Positions 21,610 to 30,461 of a stretch of 32,127 nt of DNA are shown piece by piece. The position numbers and the translations under genes are program-made. The notes under the pieces were generated by a model. It had not been told where the DNA came from. It saw only the letters and a list, made by a program, of their open reading frames with translations, and ran no database searches. The stretch is from a virus. The stretch covers positions 1 through 32,127 of the IMG/VR virus record IMGVR_UViG_3300030389_001143. One strand, written 5' to 3'. How positions within the stretch are numbered: position 1 is the stretch's first letter; every line of letters starts with the position of its first letter.

Positions 21610-22289
21610 TACGCACCCATTTGCCCTACATATTGAGATTGACCTCTATATGGATTTACAGATAAAGATTTAATCCTATACGGCTGTAACAGTTGTGTTG
21701 CAGATGTTGGAGCTAATACTCTTTTGCCATCTAGCAAATCTCCTCTATGTTCAAATAAATAAGCTGAATATTCTAAACATGCTGATTTTATGTCATATGG
21801 TATAGCTGTAGTTGCTCCGTAACCAGCCACATATTGAATCTCTAAGCCATTAGCTACCCTTAAACTTGTTGGATAACTTTTGCCTTTTCTAAGGACTATT
21901 TTTGCTGGAACACTTACATTATCTAAGTAATAATTTGAACTCGCAAATGTGGTTTCTGTATCTGCGTCATCAAAAGATTTAATATGTGTTACACTTGTTA
22001 CAGGACTTTTTGGTAACAAAATGTTTTTGGTGCTAATGTTTCTGTCAATGCCAACATACATGCCTTCTTGCAAAGGGATATCAACATCATAGATTGCGTC
22101 AATGAATAATTGATAAGTAACTGTTGTTAATGTCCTATTGGTATATTCTTTAGCCCAATTATGAACAGCTCTTTCTATCAGAGCCACTACAGTATCATCA
22201 TCACTTGAATCAATTTTATTCCATGCTTTTATTTCAGTTTGGGTTACTGCGTAAGCTGTTTCTGCTGTATGTACTTTTAATCCAGCCAT
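21609..22289 (-). CDS. gp6-like head-tail connector (adaptor) protein
   Basis: I start at 22289 (226 residues), where the ATG overlaps the previous stop (TAATG). A longer reading to 22328 would overlap that gene by 40 bases. 'MAGLKVHTAETAYAVTQTEIKAWNKIDSSDDDTVVALIERAVHNWAKEYTNRTL' and 'GRKSYPTSLRV'-like elements with 'YDIKSACLEYSAYLFEHRGDLLDGK' match the phiE125 gp8/HK97 gp6 type. These proteins form the first ring below the portal. Confidence 0.87.
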   Translation of the reverse strand: MAGLKVHTAETAYAVTQTEIKAWNKIDSSDDDTVVALIERAVHNWAKEYTNRTLTTVTYQLFIDAIYDVDIPLQEGMYVGIDRNISTKNILLPKSPVTSVTHIKSFDDADTETTFASSNYYLDNVSVPAKIVLRKGKSYPTSLRVANGLEIQYVAGYGATTAIPYDIKSACLEYSAYLFEHRGDLLDGKRVLAPTSATQLLQPYRIKSLSVNPYRGQSQYVGQMGA

Positions 22290-22492
22290 TAGTCTGCTTC
22301 CTGTATAGTGTTGCCATCTGCTACCCATTCTTGATATTCAAGGTAATCTCTATTATATGTTGAAGTTGGAATCCAAGAATCTGATACAACATTGTCAGAA
22401 TCATCTGTAACTACCTTGCAAATATAATCTGTTCTTACTGCACCACTTTCTATTTCTGGTGGATATTTAACCTTTTTGTATATTATAGCCAT
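22289..22492 (-). CDS. Small fibre-associated protein, unknown function
   Basis: This 67-residue protein begins 'MAIIYKKVKYPPEIESGAV' and ends 'YNRDYLEYQEWVADGNTIQEAD'. The 'N.dY.eY..Wva.GNt' end is common in small phage proteins next to tail fibres. It may be a fibre assembly factor, but only the neighbourhood supports this. It is coupled to the connector gene by TAATG. Confidence 0.68.
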   Translation of the reverse strand: MAIIYKKVKYPPEIESGAVRTDYICKVVTDDSDNVVSDSWIPTSTYNRDYLEYQEWVADGNTIQEAD

Positions 22493-22501
22493 ATTATCTC
22501 C

Positions 22502-24112
22502 TTACAATTCTGATGAACACTCAACAAATGCGTCCCCATTAGCAACTCCACGACAGAATCTACCATCTTGTGCCATACCAGATACTGATATATCAAGATG
22601 AACAAAAAACCAACCTGTACCATATAGCTCATTATAATTAGAGCCATTGTTTTGCATTGATTTCACAATAAAACCTGTGCCATTACCAGATGTTGTAACC
22701 CCTTGCTGGAACTTAAATGTACTAACAGCAGAAGTTGTAATCGTTGGAGTTGTTCTCATTGGAAAAAATGGCACAAAAGTTGCACCTCTACCTGTTCCAT
22801 CAGATGAAAAACCTTGACCTACTCCTGTATTGTTTGGAGATTTTGAAATCTGGTAATATCTGGTACACCTATCAATATTTGTTTTAAAATCTTCATGTTG
22901 AAATGGTGGCAAGGTACTTGCTGTATATTCGCCCACTTCCATTTGCACTCCTGTTAAAAACCAATCATTTGAAGTGCTATCTGCTAAATTAACAACACCA
23001 ACTGCCCTATTCGCATTTGTATTAGAAGCCCAAGATGTATTTAATGTTCCACCAGAATAGGTGCTACCAGCTCCAAGCCACCAAGATATAGCTAAACTAA
23101 GATTATTGTCGTTATCTAACACTCCAGATGTATCGCCTTCAAATACGATTACCTTTTGCTCCCATGTATTTGCAGAATTAATAGTATATGATTTTGAAAT
23201 CTGTCTTGAGTTATCATTATCAAACAATTCTAAAATATATGTGCCTGTTTTAGCTGACTTCACATAAAAAGCAATCGTTACTTTTTCAGCAGAACTGGTT
23301 CCTTTTTTTAATAGCTGTAAATCTTGCCCTTCTATTCTGTAATGACAAAGCCCAAAATGACCAGCACCTAAACTTGTATCTGCGGTTGTGCAATCCCATT
23401 TTAAAGCATGAGCAAAACCAGAGCCTGTTGGACTATCATCAGCTTGTGTCATAGTCCATGTACCAAAAGTGTCCATTTGAAATCCAAATCTATCCATTTG
23501 AAAAGCAGTACCAGTTTGTCCTGTTAAAGATGTTCCTCTTTGAGATACTGCCATATTACCATTTATAATAAGTGGTCTTACATTAGGTCTAATAACTGAA
23601 CTTGCTGTTGCAAAAGATAAATTTCCAGAGCCATCTGTAACCAATGCTTGATTAGCAGAGCCATCTGCACTTGGTAAAACAAATATCTGATCGCCAGATA
23701 AAGCTGGAGCTTCAAAGCCAACAAAGTTTGCACCTTCATAAAATCTTAATTCATTGTTTGAGCCACCAATAGATAAGTTACCAGCAGTCGTCAAAGCTCC
23801 ACCATCTGCTATGGTAAGTGCGTCATCTCCATCTGTAAATTCAATCAATGCTGTTCTTACTGAATCAGATTTAAAATATTCTACAGTATCGTTTGTCTGA
23901 TCTAACTCTGCTATTGTAATAAATGCGTCATTATCTTCATTTCTGATTTGTAATAAATTGCTTGAAGTATTATAGAAAAGTTGATTTGCAAAAGTAGTTG
24001 ATGGAGCAGAACTCCCAGAACTTGTACTTGCCAATGCTTGTAATGCTGAATTTATGTCAGCCCTTGTATTCGGAAAGGTCTGGTTTGCTATGGTAAAATC
24101 ATTCTGGCTCAT
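22502..24112 (-). CDS. Tail fibre / receptor-binding protein
   Basis: This 536-residue protein opens with a short attachment part ('FTIANQTFPNTRADINSALQALAS'). Beta-repeats typical of fibre shafts follow ('DGDDALTIADGGALTTAGNLSIGGSNNELRFYEGANF', 'GSANQALVTDGSGNLSF'). From about 180 there is a carbohydrate-binding-like domain ('NPLIINGNMAVSQRG'-type start, 'TGVQMEVGEYTASTLPPFQHEDFKTNIDRCTRYYQ'). That last block recurs in marine phage fibres. The gene follows the J-like tip protein and probably decides host range. Confidence 0.8.
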   Translation of the reverse strand: MSQNDFTIANQTFPNTRADINSALQALASTSSGSSAPSTTFANQLFYNTSSNLLQIRNEDNDAFITIAELDQTNDTVEYFKSDSVRTALIEFTDGDDALTIADGGALTTAGNLSIGGSNNELRFYEGANFVGFEAPALSGDQIFVLPSADGSANQALVTDGSGNLSFATASSVIRPNVRPLIINGNMAVSQRGTSLTGQTGTAFQMDRFGFQMDTFGTWTMTQADDSPTGSGFAHALKWDCTTADTSLGAGHFGLCHYRIEGQDLQLLKKGTSSAEKVTIAFYVKSAKTGTYILELFDNDNSRQISKSYTINSANTWEQKVIVFEGDTSGVLDNDNNLSLAISWWLGAGSTYSGGTLNTSWASNTNANRAVGVVNLADSTSNDWFLTGVQMEVGEYTASTLPPFQHEDFKTNIDRCTRYYQISKSPNNTGVGQGFSSDGTGRGATFVPFFPMRTTPTITTSAVSTFKFQQGVTTSGNGTGFIVKSMQNNGSNYNELYGTGWFFVHLDISVSGMAQDGRFCRGVANGDAFVECSSEL

Positions 24113-24159
24113 TTTTTACTCCCTTAAAATAATACTTAGATTATCATATAAATTTTAAA

Positions 24160-27100
24160 TTAACTACTCTCTAAAAACCCAAAACCTTTTGCCACAAAAT
24201 CAAATGTTCTATCAACAACTGATCCGCTACTATTTTTAAATTTTATAGTAAAGCCTGTTTCTGATTTTGAGCTTAACTCATAAAAATCGCCTGTTGCTAA
24301 ATTACTTGCACTTATACTAAGACCTTGCAATTCTTTGAATGCTGGAGAAAATGTTATAGCTTTTCCGCCAGAGGCAGTCGTGGAAGCGGTGTTTGCTACA
24401 GCAACAGTTCGGTCTGGCATATCTATACTTGCTGATAAAGCTGATATGGCTGGTGTGGAATCTGCATTAGTTGTAGTAAGTTTTGCTCTTAATTTTATGT
24501 ATCTAGCTTTATAATTTCCAAGCACATAATCTTGATAATCAGTATAAGTGGAATTGTCGTTAGAGGTTGATATTTGGATTTTTGCGTCTACATCATCAAA
24601 TTCAGTATAACTACCATCAAAATTACCCTCTTGGCTGTCAAATAGCCCTTCAAAGCTGTCAAACAGGCTGTTTGCATTGAATCTACTGCTGGTCATTGAG
24701 GTTGTAACATATGAATTATATATAGCTCCAAGATCAATAGGATTTGAACTAAACTCATAAATACCATCAAGATTGTTTGCTACTTCTCCACCATCATCAA
24801 AGTTTCCTAAAGCAGAATCAAAGTTTCCTGTATGATCGTCAAATAATTCTCCTAATAATATCTGTAAAAAATTTGTGCCATCTCTTGTAACAACTTCTAA
24901 GTCTGTTTTTGTACCAGCAAATCCTGTAGATTCTGTTGTTGTTGCTACTGCGTTAAAGTCATCTGCAATTTGATTTCTTATTACTGCTTTTTTAGTAGAA
25001 GTAACAGAAGTTATTCCCAAAACATCAACAGCTTTTATCATGTATGTTCCTGTTTGAGCTGGTAAAGATATTACATTTGTCGCCATAGATATATTATCAG
25101 CAACAATACTAGCACCAGCATAAACAGGGCTTGATGTTACTGGAGTATGTCTAATAACATAATGTGATAAATCTAACTCGCTATTTGCAGTCCAAGAACA
25201 GACAGCTAAATTATTAACAATATTAACAGCAAAATCTGCGACATCTGCTGGTGGAGCTGTCTTTCCTACTACTTCGTGATTATTTGATGTAAAAGAAGAA
25301 GCAACGTTAAAAGCATTGATTGATCTTGCTCTGACTTCATAAGTTTGACCATCTTCTACATCTTTAATTTCAAACTTCATAGTTGTGCCAACAGTTTTTG
25401 CTCTGCCTAAACTAGTATACTCTGTGTCTGTAGAGGTGTTCCTATATTCAACTTCTATCTCATTAGTTGTGCCTTGACTAGAAGCCACTTTAATAACAAG
25501 AATAGTAGATACCACCCCAGAATATGCTCTCATAATATCACTCAACTCTATAGATGGAGCTGATACTGTTTCCGCAGTTGGTAAGATTGTATTATCAGAA
25601 ATAAACTCTGATTCTTCTGCGTCCCAGTCAAACACACTTGAAGATGTTTCTTGTAATATTAAATCTATACCTACATCTGTTTCATCTGATACAAAAGTCC
25701 AATCTGCAACTTGGAATATTTTAGAACTAAAGCCAAGTCTAGTATTATTAATTGTTACTGTATCTCCAACTTGTAAAGTAAAAGCTGATAATTTCATTGG
25801 TGCTTTTATGACCATTTGTTGCCTGTTTTTAAATAGCACAACTTTAGCGATCCTTTGAGCCATTGTTGAAGATATAGTAAAAGGCAAATCAATATTACCA
25901 AATATGGTTTCATCATTATCTTCACTTACAAATGTGCTAGAAGTTACCATTGGATAATCAGATGGTTGCCAATTACTTTCTGGACTTGTAAATATACCTT
26001 TGACTGTATTAAACAAGTTTCTTCTGGATTGTTTTGTTTGAATAGTAATACCACCTCTAAAATCATCTTCATTAAGAGTAATTGAAGGAGCAATATATTT
26101 ACCACCAGCAAGTATAAACTTTCCATTTGAATAGCTTAATATTCCAAGCATAGAGCCTGTAATTTCATCTATAGCTGTCATTGGCTCTACATTAGAAAAA
26201 ACAATTCCGTTTGCTTCATATCTATTTTCTGTACCGCCACCAGCAAGGGTTATATCCTCATCACAAATATTTGCAACTGTAGTAAATGAAGTTGTGTCTA
26301 TTTGCGTTGTTGGTACTGATAACCCAAATCTTGTGTCAGATAAATAATCGTATAAAATTAATGCTGGATTTTTAGAAAATGCGGTTGATCCTGTTCTAAA
26401 ATCTAATACTTTCTTGCCTTTTATCTCTGCACTTATATTTGGTATACCATTTGGAAAGACATCTGCGTCATATTTTAACCTTACATAAAGATAAGCAATA
26501 CCAGATAACATATGAGAAGTAGTCCATTGAGAAACTTCTGAAACTAAATCTGCGTCTGCCTGTTGAGTATCACTTCCTAAATGTTGCTTTATTCTTACAG
26601 TTAATTCAGATGAATCTTGAAATGTTTGCGTTGCTACTATAGCAAAATTTGTTTCAGTAGATGTTCCAGCTAGAAAAGGCTTTGGTGTATTTAAGTTGTT
26701 AAATGGTGTTATTCTAATTTGACCGCTTGGTGTTTGCTGAAATATTGATGTTGCCCTAACATCTGTTCTTAATCCTTCTGAAATGGTTACTGCTAAAGTG
26801 TGTCGTGATCCAGAAGCAGACGAACTTCCGCCAGAAGAAATCCCATATTCAACACCATTAATATTAAGTGTATCTGTTGTTGCTATTGTAAATGCTACAT
26901 CTGATACCAAAGTTATTGATGTTACTCCTTTTTGAATACCTTCCCCATTCTCAACCGCATTACCACCAAAAGGTAACTGTCTATTAAAAGGCATAGTCGT
27001 ATATTCTGAAACTACAAGAGTTCTTGTTTTGGTTGTAAATCTTGATTCTGTCGCATACTTGCTTGGAGCAGTAACCTTGAATTGCGTTACTCCATTACTA

Positions 27101-27486
27101 TCTGTCCCAGCACTCGCTAGAGTAAGTTCATCTTCTCCAAAGTAAACTTTATCAATAGATTGAATTTCATGGGAAGCCATTTGAACAATGATATGTAAAT
27201 CTTGATTGTTATTTGTGGATTCCATAAACAATATTCCACCAGATTTTTTTGTTTCTCCATAAACTGTATCTCTTGGAATGATCGGCTGTTTGATCATTTC
27301 AGTTCTTGATTGTAATTGTGCTGAATAATTTGCTTTAGGTTTTTTTGCTAAAACCTTAGACAAAACTGCTGATACAGCTAAGTTTACAAGAAAGCTACCA
27401 AAAGCTCCCCCAGTAAAATAGCCTATTGCCATTTGACCAATTTTTGTTTGTGCTACACTTTTAACTGCGTCAACTACAAATCCCAT
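24160..27486 (-). CDS. J-like tail tip / host specificity protein
   Basis: This 1108-residue protein has a hydrophobic Gly/Ala-rich start ('IGQMAIGYFTGGAFGSFLVNLAVSAVLSKVLAKKP'). It continues with 'RDTVYGETKKSGGILFMESTNNNQDLHIIVQMASHEI', hub domains and fibronectin-III-like repeats around 690-860 ('AYSGVVSTILVIKVASSQGTTNEIEVEYRNTSTDTEYTSLG', 'APPADVADFAVNIVNNLAVCSWTANSELDLSHYVIRH'). This is the layout of phage tip attachment protein J. ATG overlaps the acyltransferase stop (TAATG). The C-terminal part has 'FDSFEGLFDSQEGNFDGSYTEFDD' repeats. Confidence 0.85.
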   Translation of the reverse strand: MGFVVDAVKSVAQTKIGQMAIGYFTGGAFGSFLVNLAVSAVLSKVLAKKPKANYSAQLQSRTEMIKQPIIPRDTVYGETKKSGGILFMESTNNNQDLHIIVQMASHEIQSIDKVYFGEDELTLASAGTDSNGVTQFKVTAPSKYATESRFTTKTRTLVVSEYTTMPFNRQLPFGGNAVENGEGIQKGVTSITLVSDVAFTIATTDTLNINGVEYGISSGGSSSASGSRHTLAVTISEGLRTDVRATSIFQQTPSGQIRITPFNNLNTPKPFLAGTSTETNFAIVATQTFQDSSELTVRIKQHLGSDTQQADADLVSEVSQWTTSHMLSGIAYLYVRLKYDADVFPNGIPNISAEIKGKKVLDFRTGSTAFSKNPALILYDYLSDTRFGLSVPTTQIDTTSFTTVANICDEDITLAGGGTENRYEANGIVFSNVEPMTAIDEITGSMLGILSYSNGKFILAGGKYIAPSITLNEDDFRGGITIQTKQSRRNLFNTVKGIFTSPESNWQPSDYPMVTSSTFVSEDNDETIFGNIDLPFTISSTMAQRIAKVVLFKNRQQMVIKAPMKLSAFTLQVGDTVTINNTRLGFSSKIFQVADWTFVSDETDVGIDLILQETSSSVFDWDAEESEFISDNTILPTAETVSAPSIELSDIMRAYSGVVSTILVIKVASSQGTTNEIEVEYRNTSTDTEYTSLGRAKTVGTTMKFEIKDVEDGQTYEVRARSINAFNVASSFTSNNHEVVGKTAPPADVADFAVNIVNNLAVCSWTANSELDLSHYVIRHTPVTSSPVYAGASIVADNISMATNVISLPAQTGTYMIKAVDVLGITSVTSTKKAVIRNQIADDFNAVATTTESTGFAGTKTDLEVVTRDGTNFLQILLGELFDDHTGNFDSALGNFDDGGEVANNLDGIYEFSSNPIDLGAIYNSYVTTSMTSSRFNANSLFDSFEGLFDSQEGNFDGSYTEFDDVDAKIQISTSNDNSTYTDYQDYVLGNYKARYIKLRAKLTTTNADSTPAISALSASIDMPDRTVAVANTASTTASGGKAITFSPAFKELQGLSISASNLATGDFYELSSKSETGFTIKFKNSSGSVVDRTFDFVAKGFGFLESS

Positions 27487-27893
27487 TACACAAAATGCCT
27501 TTTAGTTGTTATTTCTTTAGGTATTATCTTATCATTATGTATTCTTAGCCACTTAACTTTCTGATTACACCCAAGTAACTGCGTAAAATATTGCTTAGTC
27601 CAATCCATAATTTCTTTTACATTCTTTCTAGCAACTATATCCATATGCCAAACAATATCACCAGAGTTCCATGCTTCTTGATATACTTTATTTGTTTTCA
27701 ACAAATATTCTTCTTCTAATTCATCTAAAAAAGCCCAATTAGAAAAGCCATATATTCTTCCATTTTCTTTGTGAATTTTATATTGATTAAGTTGTAATGA
27801 TGGATATATATGTGCAAGTATTTCATCATCTGAATTATCTTTATACCTATCAAATTCTTTGTATAGCTTTATAATTGGATATACATTAATCAT
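27486..27893 (-). CDS. HlyC-like toxin-activating lysine acyltransferase homologue in the tail-tip module
   Basis: From the ATG at 27893 (135 residues; it overlaps the previous stop as ATGA, and a TTG at 27911 is less likely), 'IYGFSNWAFLDELEEEYL' and 'AWNSGDIVWHMDIVA' match the core of RTX toxin-activating acyltransferases. D85 lies in the place of the conserved Asp. The His that normally lies about 14 residues before the 'lP.i' motif is not seen; that region reads 'FDRYKDN'. It may thus be inactive or use another residue. HlyC enzymes transfer fatty acyl groups from acyl-ACP to lysines of partner proteins, here conceivably the adjacent tip protein. Confidence 0.72.
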   Translation of the reverse strand: MINVYPIIKLYKEFDRYKDNSDDEILAHIYPSLQLNQYKIHKENGRIYGFSNWAFLDELEEEYLLKTNKVYQEAWNSGDIVWHMDIVARKNVKEIMDWTKQYFTQLLGCNQKVKWLRIHNDKIIPKEITTKRHFV

Positions 27894-28462
27894 TTTGTCC
27901 CACCACCCCAAATTATTTCTTTATCTTGTAAATCATCAACAAATTCTAAACCTTGATCGTTTGGAAAAAAATGTTTCTGGTCTTGATCTGTATATCTGAA
28001 ATCTAATGGTCGTTCTAATGAAATAAGTTTACTTTCAATATCAAATGATATAGTTGATGTATCTCCTTGCTCTAATATCTGAACTGTATCTACAAACCCA
28101 GAGAATATTTGGTATGGATCATCTACAATAGCAAGAGCATTACTTGTGGTTGTCAGTACTCCAAAATAAACATTTACTACTACACCTTGCTGTGTTTGCG
28201 TCAATGCACTTGCAAGAACATCTGCATTCAAACCACTAGCAGATATTTTAATTCCATTTGCTTTGGTTTCTGCTGATTCTTGAACTTGACTTATTGATAT
28301 TAAATTACCTAAACCAGAATATGTTTGACCTAATATAGAAAAATCTCCATAACCTGTCCAGATTCGTAAGTTTTGCGTGTAGAAAAACTCTACTGCATAG
28401 AAAGGTCTAGTTTGACTGCTAGATAATTGACTAGAGAATGTGCTACCAATCGTTCTAGCCAT
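27890..28462 (-). CDS. Tail hub-associated protein (DUF2163/BR0599-like)
   Basis: This 190-residue protein shows 'LRIWTGYGDFSILGQTYSGLGNLISISQVQESAETKANGIKISASGL' and ends with 'DFRYTDQDQKHFFPNDQGLEFVDDLQDKEIIWG'. This is the pattern of tail hub proteins from alphaproteobacterial phages and related to gene-transfer-agent gp13. It precedes the acyltransferase and the J-like gene, so these three probably build the tail tip together. Confidence 0.76.
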   Translation of the reverse strand: MARTIGSTFSSQLSSSQTRPFYAVEFFYTQNLRIWTGYGDFSILGQTYSGLGNLISISQVQESAETKANGIKISASGLNADVLASALTQTQQGVVVNVYFGVLTTTSNALAIVDDPYQIFSGFVDTVQILEQGDTSTISFDIESKLISLERPLDFRYTDQDQKHFFPNDQGLEFVDDLQDKEIIWGGGTK

Positions 28463-28467
28463 AGTGA

Positions 28468-28710
28468 TTATCCTTTAGACTTTGTAGCTTTTTTCTTGGT
28501 TGCTTTTTTCTTTGTTTTAGTCTTGGCTTTAGTTTCTTTTGGCTCGTCAACTTTAACTTCTATTGCTGAATTATCAGACATAAAGTTATTCGCTAAATCT
28601 ACCTTCCATTGTTTATCACAATCAATGATCTCATTGTTTTTGTAAACTCTGGTTGCATTTCCAGATTCATTACTAGAGCCTTTTACATCTCTTAACATTT
28701 TTATCTTCAT
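28468..28710 (-). CDS. Small basic protein next to the decoration gene
   Basis: I start at 28710 (80 residues), where GGAG lies 6 bases upstream. The open frame further upstream lacks good start signals. 'MKIKMLRDVKGSSNESGNATRVYKNNEIIDCDKQWKVDLANNFM' recalls small head-associated phage proteins. The C-terminus is an Ala/Lys/Thr-rich repeat ('KTKTKKKATKKKATKSKG'), which may bind DNA. Function unknown. Confidence 0.72.
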   Translation of the reverse strand: MKIKMLRDVKGSSNESGNATRVYKNNEIIDCDKQWKVDLANNFMSDNSAIEVKVDEPKETKAKTKTKKKATKKKATKSKG

Positions 28711-28733
28711 ATTAATCTCCATGTTGACTAAGA

Positions 28734-28772
28734 GTGAGGAGCAGACAATGAGCAATCAAAACCACTCCCCAC
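28734..28772 (-). other. Intercistronic hairpin holding an inverted copy of an initiation cassette
   Basis: In the 76-base gap after the decoration-like gene, GTGGGGAG (28765-28772 on the minus strand) can pair with CTCCTCAC (28734-28741), with one G-U pair and a 23-base loop. The plus strand of the same place carries GGAGCAGACAATGAGCAA (28738-28755), the same initiation sequence as two real genes. No T tract follows, so it may act as an RNA processing or partial termination signal. Confidence 0.45.
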
Positions 28773-28786
28773 AAACTTATCAGATA

Positions 28787-29218
28787 TTATGCGTCTGTAG
28801 AATCAATAGGATTACCCAAGACAGCTTGAACACTTATAGGTGTGCCGTTTGAGTGAGTTCCTGTTGCGTCTATCTTAACTCTCACATATCTGTTGCCACC
28901 GATATAACCAATTTGACTGGTTTGCGGTGTTTCGCCATTTGCGTCTAGTGTTAAAAAGATACCAGAGCTATCAACACTTCCCTCTGTTACTGCTGTTGAG
29001 CTTGTAACTGCTGAAAATGTAGAATCGTCTGTAGAATCTTGAAGTATAAAGTCAAACTTCACACTCCCAGATAATGTATCGCCTTCAATACCAGAGTTAA
29101 CTATAAACATTACTGATTCAAAACCCTGTGTATCAACAGTAGTTCCATCTGAATCTGCTGTAAATACTTTTGCGTCTTGACAAGTAACTGCTTTAGTTCT
29201 ATTTGAAATATCTCTCAT
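28787..29218 (-). CDS. Probable head decoration / minor capsid protein
   Basis: This 143-residue beta-rich protein ('DTQGFESVMFIVNSGIEGDTLSGSVKFDFILQDSTDDSTFSAVTS', 'GGNRYVRVKIDATGTHSNGTPISVQAVLGNP') sits directly after the major capsid gene. Phages with HK97-fold capsids often have such a decoration or stabilising protein there. GGGAG precedes the ATG. The call rests on fold appearance and position, not a recognised family. Confidence 0.68.
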   Translation of the reverse strand: MRDISNRTKAVTCQDAKVFTADSDGTTVDTQGFESVMFIVNSGIEGDTLSGSVKFDFILQDSTDDSTFSAVTSSTAVTEGSVDSSGIFLTLDANGETPQTSQIGYIGGNRYVRVKIDATGTHSNGTPISVQAVLGNPIDSTDA

Positions 29219-29229
29219 AATAATCTCCC

Positions 29230-30450
29230 TTACGCAGAAATGTTTTGTAGTCTAATAGCTTCCGCTAAAACTACAGCACCACCAACTCTACGTCTGGCGA
29301 CATAACGTATATTTCCACTTGTTGCTTGAGAAAAAGGATCACGCATAACGGATAAATTAACTCTGTCAACAATAGTGTAAGCTCTTGAGAAATCTCCATA
29401 AGCTATAGGCTTAGCTGAACCAGCTACATCTGCCATATCTTCGGCTAAAATGTATGGCTTTCCTAAAATAGTATTAGGTGCACCACCAACATAACTCATG
29501 CTGTTCACAAATATTTTCTGACCTTCGGTATCTTCTAATTTCAATACAGCTCCAAATGTACCTCTGTTCATCACAAAAGTTGCATTTGCCATATAGTCAG
29601 ATTTAATATCGTACATAAGATCAAGTAAACCATTTGCAGTCAAAGCAGTTCCACTTCCAGAATTAGTTGAACTAACTCCAGCAGATGAATCTGTGAATCC
29701 TTGCGGTCTACCAACACTATTTCCAGAAACAAATGCAGTACCTTCTGCTTTCGCAAACTGTGTACCAAATTCTTCTGACATTTCAGCTTCTAAATCAAAA
29801 GCAGAATCTTCTAACATGGCTTGTGAAATATCAACCAAAGCATATAGCTCATGTGCGTCTATTTGCATAAGACCTGTTTGATAGCCTGTTGTTTCTGACC
29901 TAGTGCCTGTTTCTGCAACAAAAGAAGCAGAGAATTGACCTGTTCTTTTAGGAATCTCAATACCCCTATTTGATGTTGTTCTAACTCTAGCAATAGAACG
30001 AATAGGAGAAATCTCTGTAACACCTTTAATTAAGTCTGCTACATATTCTGCTGGAGCATAGAAACCGCCTAATGTATCGTCTGATTCATATAGAGCTTTC
30101 CTTTCTATTTCGTCCATGTTCTCCTTGCCAACTCTTAACATTGATCCAAATGCTTTGATTTGTAAATCAACATCTTTCGTGCTGTTGCCTGTTTCTGGTC
30201 TAGCTAAAACTGTTTCTAAACTCTCAATTTTAGCTTGAGCTTCTGCTAAGCTCTTTTCTTGTAACTCTAGTTTCTGTCTGGTTTCTGCCATTTTTGACAT
30301 GTCATCAGCCATCTTATCAACTTTTTCTACAAGTAGAGGATCAGCAGAGCCTTTCTTTTCAATCTCTTCAAGACGTTTTGAGTTTTCACCTTTAAATTCT
30401 TCAAAAGCTGTACCCAGATTGTCTATTACAGATTTCATTTCATCACTCAT
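29230..30450 (-). CDS. Major capsid protein, HK97 fold
   Basis: This 406-residue protein has an N-terminal coiled coil of about 100 residues ('FKGENSKRLEEIEKKG ... KLELQEKSLAEAQAKIESLETVL'), typical of the scaffold-like delta domain removed by the prohead protease. The capsid domain follows, with 'GGFYAPAEYVADLIKGVTEISPIRSIARVRTT', 'AEMSEEFGTQFAKAEGTAFVSGN', 'RGTFGAVLKLEDTEGQKIFV' and 'GNIRYVARRRVGGAVVLAEAIRLQ'. Cleavage would be near residue 100-110. It lies immediately downstream of the protease. Confidence 0.95.
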   Translation of the reverse strand: MSDEMKSVIDNLGTAFEEFKGENSKRLEEIEKKGSADPLLVEKVDKMADDMSKMAETRQKLELQEKSLAEAQAKIESLETVLARPETGNSTKDVDLQIKAFGSMLRVGKENMDEIERKALYESDDTLGGFYAPAEYVADLIKGVTEISPIRSIARVRTTSNRGIEIPKRTGQFSASFVAETGTRSETTGYQTGLMQIDAHELYALVDISQAMLEDSAFDLEAEMSEEFGTQFAKAEGTAFVSGNSVGRPQGFTDSSAGVSSTNSGSGTALTANGLLDLMYDIKSDYMANATFVMNRGTFGAVLKLEDTEGQKIFVNSMSYVGGAPNTILGKPYILAEDMADVAGSAKPIAYGDFSRAYTIVDRVNLSVMRDPFSQATSGNIRYVARRRVGGAVVLAEAIRLQNISA

Positions 30451-30461
30451 AATAAACTCCC

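Noticed and set aside
28748-28852. 34-codon plus-strand frame opened by a good initiation cassette
   Set aside because: It overlaps the end of the decoration-like gene in antisense and has no promoter that I can see, so I do not list it as a gene; the repeat itself is reported as a finding.
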